This document shows positions 48,960 to 57,322 of a stretch of DNA of 64,000 nucleotides, piece by piece. Every line of letters begins with the position of its first letter. Within the stretch, counting starts at the first letter, position 1. The stretch is from NCBI RefSeq assembly GCF_014841105.1, contig NZ_JACYWE010000010.1:1-64000 (forward strand), in the 5' to 3' direction. Under the pieces are notes generated by a model that had not been told where the DNA came from, did not search any database, and saw nothing but the letters and a program-made list of their open reading frames with translations. The position numbers and the translations under genes were made by a program. The stretch is from Lolliginicoccus lacisalsi. GTDB taxonomy: Bacteria > Actinomycetota > Actinomycetes > Mycobacteriales > Mycobacteriaceae.

Positions 48960-49894
48960 CTGTTGCTGGTCCTCCCGGTCCGGGCCCCGGCGAGCGCGGC
49001 CCGGGCCATGCGCGGGGCCGCGACCGCGACGCGGGTGCGCTGGGGCACCACCGCGCGGCGGGCGAACACGTTGTAGTCGGCTGACTCGATCTCGTCGAGG
49101 ATGCCGCGGTACAGGATCAAGGCGGTCTCCACGCACATCCGCGCCTCGGTGGGCAGCTCGGTGCAGCCGGACTCGGCTGTGCGGTAGTACGAGCGCGTGA
49201 TGGCGATGAGGTGCGCGATGGCGCGCCGCGCCTGCGGCGTGGCCTCTCCCGTCGCTACGCATCGCGCGAGCATCGCCTCGTCCACACCGAACGCGGCGAG
49301 CTCGGCGAGTGGCAAGTAGATGCGGCCGCGACGGAAGTCATCGGCCACATCGCGAAGGAAGTTGGTGAGCTGGAAGGCGTCGCCGAGAGCGGCAGCGCCC
49401 TCACGGGCAGGCCGCGTGTCCACGCCGAACACCGGGAGCAATTGCAGGCCGATGACCGCCGCCGAGCCATAGGTGTACTCGTGCAGCTCAGCGAGCGTGC
49501 GGTAGCGATCGCGATGCTCCGGCGTGCCCGGGATATCCATCCGCATGGAGGCGAGGAAGTCCCAGAAGTACTGATGCGGGATGCCATGCCGGATGATCGT
49601 GGTGCTCAGGGCGAGGATGATCGGGTCCGCGGGCCGGGCTCCGTGCTCGAGGGCATCGCGGAGCTCCTGCTCGACAGTGTCGACGAACGCGGCCTGGACC
49701 ACGGGGTCCACGTCCCCCTCATCGATGACGTCATCGACCTGCCGGGCGAACCCATAGAGGGCGTGGATCGCGGGGCGTTGCCGGTCGGGCAGGAGCCGGG
49801 CAGCGAGGTAGTAGGTGCGGGCATGGCGCTCGGTGATGCGGCGGCACAGCTCGAAGGCGCGGTCGAGCGTGGCATCGGGGGCGGTATCTGTCAC
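48956..49894 (-). CDS. crtB: Phytoene synthase
   Basis: Joins two geranylgeranyl diphosphates into phytoene, the first committed carotenoid step. A protein of 312 residues of the squalene/phytoene synthase fold, with two Asp-rich motifs: ARQVDDVIDEGD near residue 50 and QLTNFLRDVADDFRRGRIYLP near residue 165. GTG 49894 is the start, 13 bp after mptA, so the two are co-transcribed. IdsA2 and CrtI, encoded upstream on the same strand, supply and consume its substrate and product. It is absent from the syntenic M. tuberculosis locus. Confidence 0.93.
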   Translation of the reverse strand: MTDTAPDATLDRAFELCRRITERHARTYYLAARLLPDRQRPAIHALYGFARQVDDVIDEGDVDPVVQAAFVDTVEQELRDALEHGARPADPIILALSTTIIRHGIPHQYFWDFLASMRMDIPGTPEHRDRYRTLAELHEYTYGSAAVIGLQLLPVFGVDTRPAREGAAALGDAFQLTNFLRDVADDFRRGRIYLPLAELAAFGVDEAMLARCVATGEATPQARRAIAHLIAITRSYYRTAESGCTELPTEARMCVETALILYRGILDEIESADYNVFARRAVVPQRTRVAVAAPRMARAALAGARTGRTSNS

Positions 49895-49907
49895 GGCTCC
49901 AGGATTC

Positions 49908-51479
49908 CTACGCGGTGGGGGCAGGCTCGCTCGGTGCAGCGGCCGGCTTGGGCTTGCCGCGCACGAGTTCTCGCAGGCGCAGCGGGTCCTCGACGGTGAG
50001 GGAGCGTGCCGCGATGAAGGCTGCGGCGAAGGTGAGGGCCACATGTATCGGGTCGTACATCCCGTGGGCCCCGTCGGGGCGGAAGATCACCATCAGCCAC
50101 ACCGACAGGCCAGCGAGGATCACGAGCGACCGGTCGGACAGGGCGAAGCCCGCAGCGATGGCGATGGGCCACGAGTAGTACCAGGGCAGCGCGGCGGGGG
50201 AGAGCACCACGATCGCGAGGAGCGCGAGGAGCAGGCCGAGCACGGCGTCGCGCTGGCTATGCCTGCCCCGCCACCAGACGGTGATCAGGATGATGACCAT
50301 CGCCGCGCCGCAGATCATGCGGGTGACATCGAGGACGCTCATCAGGGGGAAGCTGGTGAACCAGGTGACGATATGCGCGAGGATCGTGGGCAGGGAGAGC
50401 CAGTTGACGATCAATGCGGAGCCCTGGAGCGCGGTCAGCCAGCCCAGTCCCAACTGCGCCGCGAAGGAGATCGCGGCGAGCACGATCGCGAAGACGGCCA
50501 CGCCAGGTATCGCGGTTCGCGCGAACAGCACCAGTGGGTGCGCGGGCACCGCGCCCCGCTCGGTGGCGTCCTCGCGCCGGTGCACCATCCAGATCCATAC
50601 GATGAACGGAAGCGCGACCCCGGCGGTGGCCTTCACGGCCAGCCCCACCGTGACGACGGCGATTCCCGCGACATGGTGGCGCTGCAATGCCAGGACGAGG
50701 CCCGCGGTCATCAGCCCCACCATGAGCACCTCGTTGTGCACGCCGCCGATCAGATGGATCAGCACGAGCGGATTGAGCACCCCGAGCCAGATCGCGACCG
50801 CGGGATTGCCGCCGAGGTAGCGAGCAAGGCGCGGAACCGCCCACAGCGTGAGCAGGAGGCCGGGCAGCATCGCGACGCGCATCAGAAGGGTGCCGGCGAC
50901 GATATTGTCCCCCGCGATCATCGTGACGGTCTTCGCGGTCAGCATGAACGCCGGTCCGTACGGGGCGGGCGTTGTGGTCCACACCGTGGAGACATTGTCG
51001 AGGATCACCCCGGGGTTAGCGACCGGCCCCACCTTGTAGGGGTCGAAGCCGTCGCGGAGCAGGGCGCCCTGGGCGATGTAGGAGTAGGCGTCGCGGCTGA
51101 ACAGGGGAACGGACAACAGCAGCGGCACGGTCCACACGAGGACGGTGAGGCGCAGCCCCGCGAGGGTGACGTCGCCGCGCAGCGTCAGCCGGCCCAGCCG
51201 GATCCAGGCCCAGATCATCACCAGCACCCCGGCCCACAGCAGGATGCTCGCGATGACCATGCCGTGGCCGTAGCGGAGCCAGCCGAGCTGCATGTTCTCC
51301 AGCAGCGCATCGTGGCGGCGCAGGCTGCCCGAGCCGAGCCCACCGATCACCAGCACGATCGCGCCGAGCAAGCCCAGCAGGGCGGCGCGTCCCTGGGGAC
51401 TGCCGAAGAACTCCCGCAGGCTGCCGATGCGCCGCTCCTCGGCGGTGGTGTGCAGCGAAGCACGGTGTGTGGCGTTCAT
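49908..51479 (-). CDS. mptA: Alpha-(1->6)-mannopyranosyltransferase MptA
   Basis: GT-C enzyme that uses polyprenyl-phosphomannose to extend the lipomannan backbone. The 523 residues have more than ten hydrophobic helices and the conserved loop PLFSRDAYSYIAQGALLRDGFDPY with the catalytic Asp. PLVLIHLIGGVHNEVLMVGLMTAG and AVKATAGVALPFIVWIW follow, and the C-terminal PAALPWYYSWPLA-type motif is present. It matches Rv2174 closely. It sits between crtI and crtB in a leftward operon, so an envelope gene is inside a pigment operon. The start is ATG 51479. Confidence 0.94.
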   Translation of the reverse strand: MNATHRASLHTTAEERRIGSLREFFGSPQGRAALLGLLGAIVLVIGGLGSGSLRRHDALLENMQLGWLRYGHGMVIASILLWAGVLVMIWAWIRLGRLTLRGDVTLAGLRLTVLVWTVPLLLSVPLFSRDAYSYIAQGALLRDGFDPYKVGPVANPGVILDNVSTVWTTTPAPYGPAFMLTAKTVTMIAGDNIVAGTLLMRVAMLPGLLLTLWAVPRLARYLGGNPAVAIWLGVLNPLVLIHLIGGVHNEVLMVGLMTAGLVLALQRHHVAGIAVVTVGLAVKATAGVALPFIVWIWMVHRREDATERGAVPAHPLVLFARTAIPGVAVFAIVLAAISFAAQLGLGWLTALQGSALIVNWLSLPTILAHIVTWFTSFPLMSVLDVTRMICGAAMVIILITVWWRGRHSQRDAVLGLLLALLAIVVLSPAALPWYYSWPIAIAAGFALSDRSLVILAGLSVWLMVIFRPDGAHGMYDPIHVALTFAAAFIAARSLTVEDPLRLRELVRGKPKPAAAPSEPAPTA

Positions 51480-51580
51480 CGGTGTCGATCATTCCCCAGG
51501 GTGGTGGCCATGGAGGCCAGGATCGCGATCATTGTCTGCATCGACCCTATCCCGGAGCGGCGCAGGCACGACTACCAGGC

Positions 51581-53137
51581 TCATGGTGCGCCGGTGATGC
51601 GCTGCGCCGCGAGGCGCCCGGAGATCATCGTGGTGGGGACCCCCACGCCCGGGGTCGTGCCACATCCGGCGAGCACGACGTTGTCGACGCCCTTGACCAG
51701 GTTGCCGCGGCGGAACGGACCGGTTTGCGGGAACGAGTGCGCCGCGGAGAAGGGCGTCCCGGCCGCCATGCCTTGCGCTGCCCACGTACGGGGCGAATCG
51801 AGGTGGTCGACAGCGAAGTGCTCGGTGATGCCCTTGTAGCCGCGCTGCTCGAGAACTCCGAGGAGCTCGGCCTGGTAGGACGGCTCCAGTGCATCCCACG
51901 CCAGCGGGGCCGAGACCAGGTTGGGCGTGGGCGCGAGCACCGAGAGGAGCTCGCGAGGAGCGTCCGTCCCGCCCGCGACCATGGCGGGGTCGGTGAGCGT
52001 GGGCCGGGTGATCAGCAGCGAGGGGTCGGACATGACTGTTCCCGTGCCGCGCCGGGCGGTGAGCTCGGTGAACGTGGTGTCCCAAGCGTCACCGAAATCG
52101 ATCGTGTGGTGGGCCTGGGCGTCCCACAGCCCGGTGACGGACCGGGGGATCGTGCCGTGCAGGATGAAAGCCGAGGGGGACCAGCGCGTGGCCCGCCGGG
52201 GGATGCGCGCGGGCGTGCGGCCGAGCAACGTGTCGGTGATCGGCAGGTCTCCGGTGAGGACGAATGCATCACCAGCGATCCGATGGCCATCGGCCGTCGT
52301 GGCTGCCGTGATCGCGCTGCCGCTGTGCTCGAGCCCGGTGATCTCGGTGTCGTAGTGGATGCGGCCGCCTGCCTCGGTCAGGGCATTGGCGAGAGCCTCG
52401 GTGATCCGGTGCATGCCGCCGTCGGGGAAGTACACGCCGAGCGAGGTATCCATGTGGGCGATGGCGCCGTACACGCCGAGCGCCCGGGCGGGCGGCATCC
52501 CGGCATACAGGGCCTGGAAGGTGAAGATGCGCCGCAGGCGTGGATCCTCGATCCGCTTGGCCACCTGCTTGCCGAGGCGCCCGAAGCCGCCGAGCGCGAC
52601 CAGCCGTGCGAGGTCGCGGAAGGCGGTGGACGAGTTCGCGAGGTCGAGCGGGGAGTCGAAGTTGGCCGCGATGAAGCGGTCGTACTCGGTGTCGAACATC
52701 GCGGCGAGCCAGGCGCGCAGCTCCCGGTAGCGAGCAGCCTCGGCGGCCCCGCACACCCGCCGGACCTCCTGCTCCATCGCGTCGGGGTCGCTGTGCACAT
52801 CGAGGGTGGTGCCGTCGGCGAAGCGGCCATGGTAGGCCGGCGCGAGCTGGCGGATCACCAGTCCGGTGCGCGCGCGGTCCGAGCCGACCGCTGCGAGGGC
52901 CTCGTCGATCAGGCTGGGCATTGTCAGCACCGTGGCGCCGCTATCGATGCGATAGGTGCCGCCGGGGCCCGGATAGGCACCGACCCGGCCCCCGGGGGTG
53001 GCGGCGCGCTCCACCACGGTGACGTCTGCTCCGGCGCCGCGCAGGTGCAGCGCGGCGCTCAGCCCGGACAACCCGGCGCCCACGATGATGACATGGTTCG
53101 CGGGCCGGGCAATGGTATTGATGCGTCGTGCTGGCAT
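51581..53137 (-). CDS. crtI: Phytoene desaturase (CrtI family)
   Basis: FAD enzyme that desaturates phytoene towards lycopene or related acyclic carotenoids. A protein of 518 residues, with dinucleotide motif HVIIVGAGLSGLSAALHLRGAGADVTVVER at the N-terminus, GATVLTMPSLIDEAL, and the C-terminal carotenoid-desaturase signature NVVLAGCGTTPGVGVPTTMISGRLAAQRI. It lies 31 bp after idsA2 and 101 bp before mptA. Whether it makes four or fewer steps cannot be read from sequence. Confidence 0.93.
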   Translation of the reverse strand: MPARRINTIARPANHVIIVGAGLSGLSAALHLRGAGADVTVVERAATPGGRVGAYPGPGGTYRIDSGATVLTMPSLIDEALAAVGSDRARTGLVIRQLAPAYHGRFADGTTLDVHSDPDAMEQEVRRVCGAAEAARYRELRAWLAAMFDTEYDRFIAANFDSPLDLANSSTAFRDLARLVALGGFGRLGKQVAKRIEDPRLRRIFTFQALYAGMPPARALGVYGAIAHMDTSLGVYFPDGGMHRITEALANALTEAGGRIHYDTEITGLEHSGSAITAATTADGHRIAGDAFVLTGDLPITDTLLGRTPARIPRRATRWSPSAFILHGTIPRSVTGLWDAQAHHTIDFGDAWDTTFTELTARRGTGTVMSDPSLLITRPTLTDPAMVAGGTDAPRELLSVLAPTPNLVSAPLAWDALEPSYQAELLGVLEQRGYKGITEHFAVDHLDSPRTWAAQGMAAGTPFSAAHSFPQTGPFRRGNLVKGVDNVVLAGCGTTPGVGVPTTMISGRLAAQRITGAP

Positions 53138-53168
53138 CGTGGTTTCTCCTCGGGCTGCCTGGGATGGT

Positions 53169-54263
53169 TCAGTGGTCTCGGTGGGCGCCGGACAGTGCCA
53201 TCTCCTGGAGCTGGCGCTTTGGTCCGGCAGTCATGCTCGAGGGCTCGAGGATCGCGAGAGCACGCTCGGTGAGCGAGGTGATACGGGCCTCGATGGCGCG
53301 CACGGCCCCGAGATCGTGCAGGATAGCGCGCGCCTCATCGATCTCCCCGGCAGGGAGCTCGCGCCCGAGGAGGGCGCGCAGCCTTGTCGCTGCCGACGGA
53401 TCGTGCTGGTCGCCGTGGTCGAGCGCACGAGCGAGCAGCTCGGTGCGCTTGCCCTCGATGAGGTCATCACCGGAGGGCTTGCCCGTCACCGCGGGATCGC
53501 CGAAGACACCGAGCAGATCGTCACGGAGCTGGAAAGCGACACCGATCGCTGCGCCAAACCCTCGTAGGTCCTCGATGAGCTGGCTATCGGCGCCAGCGAG
53601 CTCCGCGCCGAGGTGAAGCGGCCGCTCCACCGTGTAGGCGGCCGTCTTGAACCGGTTGATCAGCTCGGCGGTCCCGCGCCGGCCATCGCCGGATGCCTCC
53701 GCGACGATATCGAGCAGTTGCCCGCCGAGGACCTCGGTGCGCATCGCCGCCCACACCGGCCGTGCCCGGGCCATGGCGGGGCCGGGCACGCCCGAGCCCG
53801 AGAACATGTCGTCGGCCCACGCGAGCGCAAGATCGCCACAGATGATGCCCGCGGCCATCCCGAATCGATCCGCGCTGCCCGCCCACTTGCTCGCCGAGTG
53901 GTCGGCGGCGAAGCCGACATGCACGGTGGGGCGGCCACGACGGGTATCGGAGTTATCGATGATGTCGTCATGGATGAGGGCGCAGGCCTGCACGAGCTCC
54001 AGCGCCGCGCACGCGGTCACCACCTGCTCGGCACCAGGGCCCGAGGGCTCGCCACCGGCCGCGGTCCAGCCCAGCCAGGCGAACATGGGGCGCACCCGCT
54101 TGCCGCCGCTGAGCACGAATGCCTCGAGGCGTGCCACCGCGGTGGCGTAGGTCGGCCCGATCGGTTCGACCAGGGGCCCGCGCGAAGCGAAGAATGCCTC
54201 TAGCGCACTGGTCACCCGCGGCGGCAGATCGCGCGCGGCGAGCCCGTCTCGTTGTGTGCTCAG
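53169..54263 (-). CDS. idsA2: Polyprenyl diphosphate synthase (IdsA2/GGPP synthase) with a probable CTG start
   Basis: Makes the C20 (or similar) isoprenoid diphosphate for carotenoids and lipids. First Asp-rich motif in CALIHDDIIDNSDTRRGRPTVH, second in QLRDDLLGVFGD. The protein is 364 residues if it begins at CTG 54263 (MSTQRDGLAARD-like), with AGGAG 6 nt upstream. The next candidates are GTG 54350, which adds 29 residues of Pro/Arg/Cys-rich unlikely sequence, or GTG within VTSALEAFF. CTG is preferred, with caution. It heads the idsA2-crtI-mptA-crtB operon, in the Rv2173 position. Confidence 0.85.
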   Translation of the reverse strand: MSTQRDGLAARDLPPRVTSALEAFFASRGPLVEPIGPTYATAVARLEAFVLSGGKRVRPMFAWLGWTAAGGEPSGPGAEQVVTACAALELVQACALIHDDIIDNSDTRRGRPTVHVGFAADHSASKWAGSADRFGMAAGIICGDLALAWADDMFSGSGVPGPAMARARPVWAAMRTEVLGGQLLDIVAEASGDGRRGTAELINRFKTAAYTVERPLHLGAELAGADSQLIEDLRGFGAAIGVAFQLRDDLLGVFGDPAVTGKPSGDDLIEGKRTELLARALDHGDQHDPSAATRLRALLGRELPAGEIDEARAILHDLGAVRAIEARITSLTERALAILEPSSMTAGPKRQLQEMALSGAHRDH

Positions 54264-54388
54264 CGCTGGCTCCTGTCGTCGTCGGGGCGGCCCCGGGCAC
54301 CAGAGTAGCGAGCAGTTCGCGGATGGGCGACATGGCGCGGGGCCAGCCACCGGTGCGCTCCGTCACGGCTAGCCGGTGACGGAATCCG

Positions 54389-54394
54389 TATGCT
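54389..54394 (+). promoter_or_regulatory. -10 element for metF, probably leaderless
   Basis: TATGCT, a 6-nt gap, and the GTG at 54401. Another GTG at 54395 would begin before the predicted transcript start. Confidence 0.5.
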
Positions 54395-54400
54395 GTGTGT

Positions 54401-55357
54401 GTGGCAATCAGGGCAAGTCAGTCGACAGAGCGAACCAGCAGGACTCCATCGATCGTCGAGCGCATCCGCGAGCACCGCGGCGGCACGCCGTTCTCGGTGG
54501 AGTTCTACCCACCGCGCAACGAGGTCGAGGAGCAGCGGCTGTGGCGCGCCGTGCGCACGTTCGAGCAGATGCACCCCGCTTTCGTCTCGATGACCTACGG
54601 CGCGGGCGGCTCGACGCGCGATCGCACCGTGCGCATCGCCGGGCAGCTGGCGCAGGAGACCACGCTGCTGCCGGTGGCCCACCTGACCGCCGTGAACCAC
54701 AGCCTCGACGAGCTGCGCGGGCTCGTGGGGTCCTACGCCGACCGCGGGATCGTCAACCTGCTCGCGCTGCGCGGGGACCCGCCGGGCGATCCGCTGGGGA
54801 ACTGGGTGAAGCACCCCGAGGGCCTGGAGTACGCCGAGGAACTGGTGCGGCTCATCCGCGAGCTCGGCGACTTCCACGTCGGGGTGGCGTCCTTCCCCGA
54901 GGGCCACTACCGTGCCGCGTCGCTCGAGGAGGACACGCGGTTCCTCCTGGGGACGCTCCGCGCGGGCGCCGAGTACTCCATCACCCAGATGTTCTTCGAG
55001 GTCGACGACTACCTGCGCCTGCGCGACCGGGTCGTCGCGGCCGACCCTGTCCAGGGCGAGAAGCCGATCATCCCGGGGATCATGCCGATCACCTCGCTGC
55101 GGCAGGTGCGCAAGATCGTGGAGCTCTCCGGCTCGCAGATCCCCGCTCATATCGAGGAGCGGCTCGCCCGCGCAGCCGGCAACGGGCCGGAGGAGGACAA
55201 GGCCGAGGTGCGCAAGGTCGGCATGGAGCTCGCTACCACGATGTGCGAGCGCTTGATCGACGAGGGAGCCCCTTGCTTGCACTTCTGCACGCTCAACTTC
55301 GCCAAGGCAACCCGCGAGGTCCTGGCCAACCTCGGCATGGCAGCGGTACCGGCCTAG
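54401..55357 (+). CDS. metF: Methylenetetrahydrofolate reductase family protein
   Basis: Reduces methylenetetrahydrofolate for methionine synthesis. A protein of 318 residues, TIM-barrel: FSVEFYPPRNEVEEQRLW, FVSMTYGAGGSTRDRTVRIAG, VAHLTAVNHSLDELRGLV, IVNLLALRGDPPGDPLGNW, ASFPEGHYRAASLEEDTRFL, and YSITQMFFEVDDYLRLRDRV. It matches Rv2172c; the mycobacterial form has been described as an unusual MTHFR without bound FAD, from memory. GTG 54401 is chosen from the -10 spacing. It is divergent from idsA2. Confidence 0.93.
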   Translation: MAIRASQSTERTSRTPSIVERIREHRGGTPFSVEFYPPRNEVEEQRLWRAVRTFEQMHPAFVSMTYGAGGSTRDRTVRIAGQLAQETTLLPVAHLTAVNHSLDELRGLVGSYADRGIVNLLALRGDPPGDPLGNWVKHPEGLEYAEELVRLIRELGDFHVGVASFPEGHYRAASLEEDTRFLLGTLRAGAEYSITQMFFEVDDYLRLRDRVVAADPVQGEKPIIPGIMPITSLRQVRKIVELSGSQIPAHIEERLARAAGNGPEEDKAEVRKVGMELATTMCERLIDEGAPCLHFCTLNFAKATREVLANLGMAAVPA

Positions 55358-55560
55358 CCGGTCACGGCAGCCGCAGCGGCTTCGACGATTCTCACGTACT
55401 CTGCCGGTAGCACACGAAGAGCCCCCGAGATCCTCATCACCGTGGAGCCTGGAAGCTGCTGGCTGCTACCCGCGTACAGAGCATGTGCCGAGCAGGATCT
55501 GCCTGATCGGGACCGCGGCGCCGCACGCACCACTGCTTCCGTTGCAGTTAGGAGTTGCTG

Positions 55561-56247
55561 GTGGAGTCCCGCGGCGCAAGCCGGAGCAGCGTGCTGATTC
55601 GCCGGGCGACAGCAGAGGACATGGACGCGACTGCCCGGACACACATCACGCTTCTGCCCCGGGGCTTGTTCCCCGCGCTCGGTAGGAGCTTCATGCGGCA
55701 ATGGCATCGCGCCGCGCTGGCCTCGCCTCACGTGGTGTTCCTCGTTGCGGTTGATCGCAGCGCGAATGGTGCCGTAGCAGGTTTTCTGCTGGGATCCACG
55801 AATCACGACGCGCACACTCGTGCGGTGCTGGGAAACCGGCGCAGCCTCGCTTTGCTCGTCCTGCAAGGCGCGCTGTCGCTGATGATGCGGCCAGCCCTCT
55901 TGCTCCGTTTCGCGCGCTCGCGGGCCGTGCCCTGGACGAAGCGAATCCTCGGGAACACGAGGCCTGTCGCAATTCCCGATGGCGCCGCGCCGCGGGTCGC
56001 CGTCTTGTCGGATCTTGCCGTGGACGGCACTCTCCGCGGGCAAGGTACTGGCGCCGCGCTGGTCAACGAATTCGCAGCGCAGTGCCGGCGGGCTGGCGCG
56101 AGTTCGGCCGAGCTGGTCATCTTCTCGGACAACTCCAGCGCGGCGCGATTCTACGAACACCTCGGCTGGACCGCCGTCAGCGAGCTAGCAACCCGGGACC
56201 AGGGGAAAGTCCGGCTATACCGCACCCAGCTGGATGCCCGGAGCTAG
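55561..56247 (+). CDS. GNAT family N-acetyltransferase (accessory)
   Basis: A protein of 228 residues. The N-terminus VLIRRATAEDMDATARTHITLLP is the GNAT start; the acetyl-CoA loop appears as LAVDGTLRGQGTGAALVNEFAAQ near residue 160; NSSAARFYEHLGWTAVSE closes the domain. A hydrophobic insertion (LALLVLQGALSLMMRPALLLRF) between the first helices is unusual and recalls GNATs from surface-polysaccharide clusters. GTG 55561 has AGGAG 6 nt upstream. Codons end in A or T more often than in flanking genes, which hints at transfer. A lipoprotein gene follows after 9 bp. The substrate is unknown. Confidence 0.85.
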   Translation: MESRGASRSSVLIRRATAEDMDATARTHITLLPRGLFPALGRSFMRQWHRAALASPHVVFLVAVDRSANGAVAGFLLGSTNHDAHTRAVLGNRRSLALLVLQGALSLMMRPALLLRFARSRAVPWTKRILGNTRPVAIPDGAAPRVAVLSDLAVDGTLRGQGTGAALVNEFAAQCRRAGASSAELVIFSDNSSAARFYEHLGWTAVSELATRDQGKVRLYRTQLDARS

Positions 56248-56256
56248 GGCGGAGCA

Positions 56257-57276
56257 ATGCATCTGGATCGCCGACGGTTTCTGGCGTTGATGGCCGCCCT
56301 GCCAGCCGGGGCAGTGGCAGGCTGCGCAGCCGGTGGCTCTTCCCTGACCGATCGAGGCTCCCCAGCGCCGACGCTCACAGGCAGGCGGCCCACCGACGGG
56401 CTGGCAACCCTGGCGCCTCCTCCGCGCCCCTTGTCGGCGGGTGCCAGTCGCTGGCTACCGGGACCGGGGGAGATATCCCCTGACATCAAGCGCACGGCGG
56501 CGGCGTTCATCGAGACAGCCGGAACATGGGCCCCGGGCGGCACCAGTGCCGACAGCCTTGCAGCGGCGGGCGCGTCGCCCGAAGCCACCGCATCCGCCGC
56601 CGCGCTGCACGTCGAGGAAGCCAGGGAAAGCTCGGTCGCAGTGATCTATCCGCAATATGGCGGACTGTCTGGCGACCGGGCGGCCGTCATCACCTTGCTC
56701 AACCAGCACCTGGCCCTGCCGCGGGAGGCCACGACCCGTCAGCTCGCTCTGGATGTTCGCGTGCACCGCCGGGGTGCTCGATGGAAAGTCGAGAGAATCA
56801 ATCCGCTTACTACGCTAGGAGCACCTCTCGGCGTTCTCGCTGGCAACTCCCTCGCTGTCCTCTCCGAACCACGGATCAACCTCTCCGGGCCATCTCTGCT
56901 GGACATCCGTTCGGGCAGGATGCATGAACCACTATTGAACGTCCTCCTTGGACTCGCGCGTGAATACACCTTCGCCGTCCAGGTCATGCACACCGGCCAT
57001 ATCCAGACTGTCTTCCCGACGAACCGAGTATCCAATCACGCGGTTGGCAGGGCCGTCGATATCAGGGAGATCAATGGCATCCAGGTGGTGAGCCCCGAGA
57101 TGGAAGCGGGACTGGTGGAGGAATTCATGCGCCGCGCCGCTGAGCTCGGGGCCACGGAAGTGGGCGGACCGATCGACCTGAACGGAGCTCGCAAGGGGTT
57201 CTTCTCGGACGATGTCCACCAGGATCACATCCATATAGGAATAACGCCTGGTCTCCCACGAGCTCATCTGCGCTAG
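56257..57276 (+). CDS. Tat-exported lipoprotein with DD-peptidase-like zinc site
   Basis: A protein of 339 residues. The signal begins MHLDRRRFLALMAALPAGAVAGC: a twin-Arg (RRRF), a hydrophobic core and a lipobox (VAGC), so it is probably folded in the cytoplasm, Tat-exported and lipid-anchored. The C-terminal part carries SNHAVGRAVDI and VHQDHIHIGI; the His/Asp/His layout resembles M15-type DD-carboxypeptidases and hedgehog-fold zinc enzymes. The middle is not recognised. Codon use is less GC3-rich than the neighbours. It is probably cotranscribed with the GNAT gene and acts on the cell surface; the substrate is unknown. Confidence 0.75.
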   Translation: MHLDRRRFLALMAALPAGAVAGCAAGGSSLTDRGSPAPTLTGRRPTDGLATLAPPPRPLSAGASRWLPGPGEISPDIKRTAAAFIETAGTWAPGGTSADSLAAAGASPEATASAAALHVEEARESSVAVIYPQYGGLSGDRAAVITLLNQHLALPREATTRQLALDVRVHRRGARWKVERINPLTTLGAPLGVLAGNSLAVLSEPRINLSGPSLLDIRSGRMHEPLLNVLLGLAREYTFAVQVMHTGHIQTVFPTNRVSNHAVGRAVDIREINGIQVVSPEMEAGLVEEFMRRAAELGATEVGGPIDLNGARKGFFSDDVHQDHIHIGITPGLPRAHLR

Positions 57277-57322
57277 CCCGCGCCCGAGCGAGGCCTCGCC
57301 TGCCTTTGCGGGGGCGCGGCCA

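Noticed and set aside
49815-53272. Two 600-codon plus-strand frames over mptA and crtI
   Set aside because: Antisense artefacts in high-GC DNA. Their products are His/Gln/Arg- or Gly/Val-rich without domains, while the minus strand codes full enzymes.
55354-55437. Minus-strand 27-codon frame after metF (MRISGALRVLPAEYVRIVEAAAAAVTG)
   Set aside because: It looks more protein-like than most shadows and meets metF by 4 bp, but it is very short, with no clear ribosome site and mixed third positions. There is not enough to call a gene.
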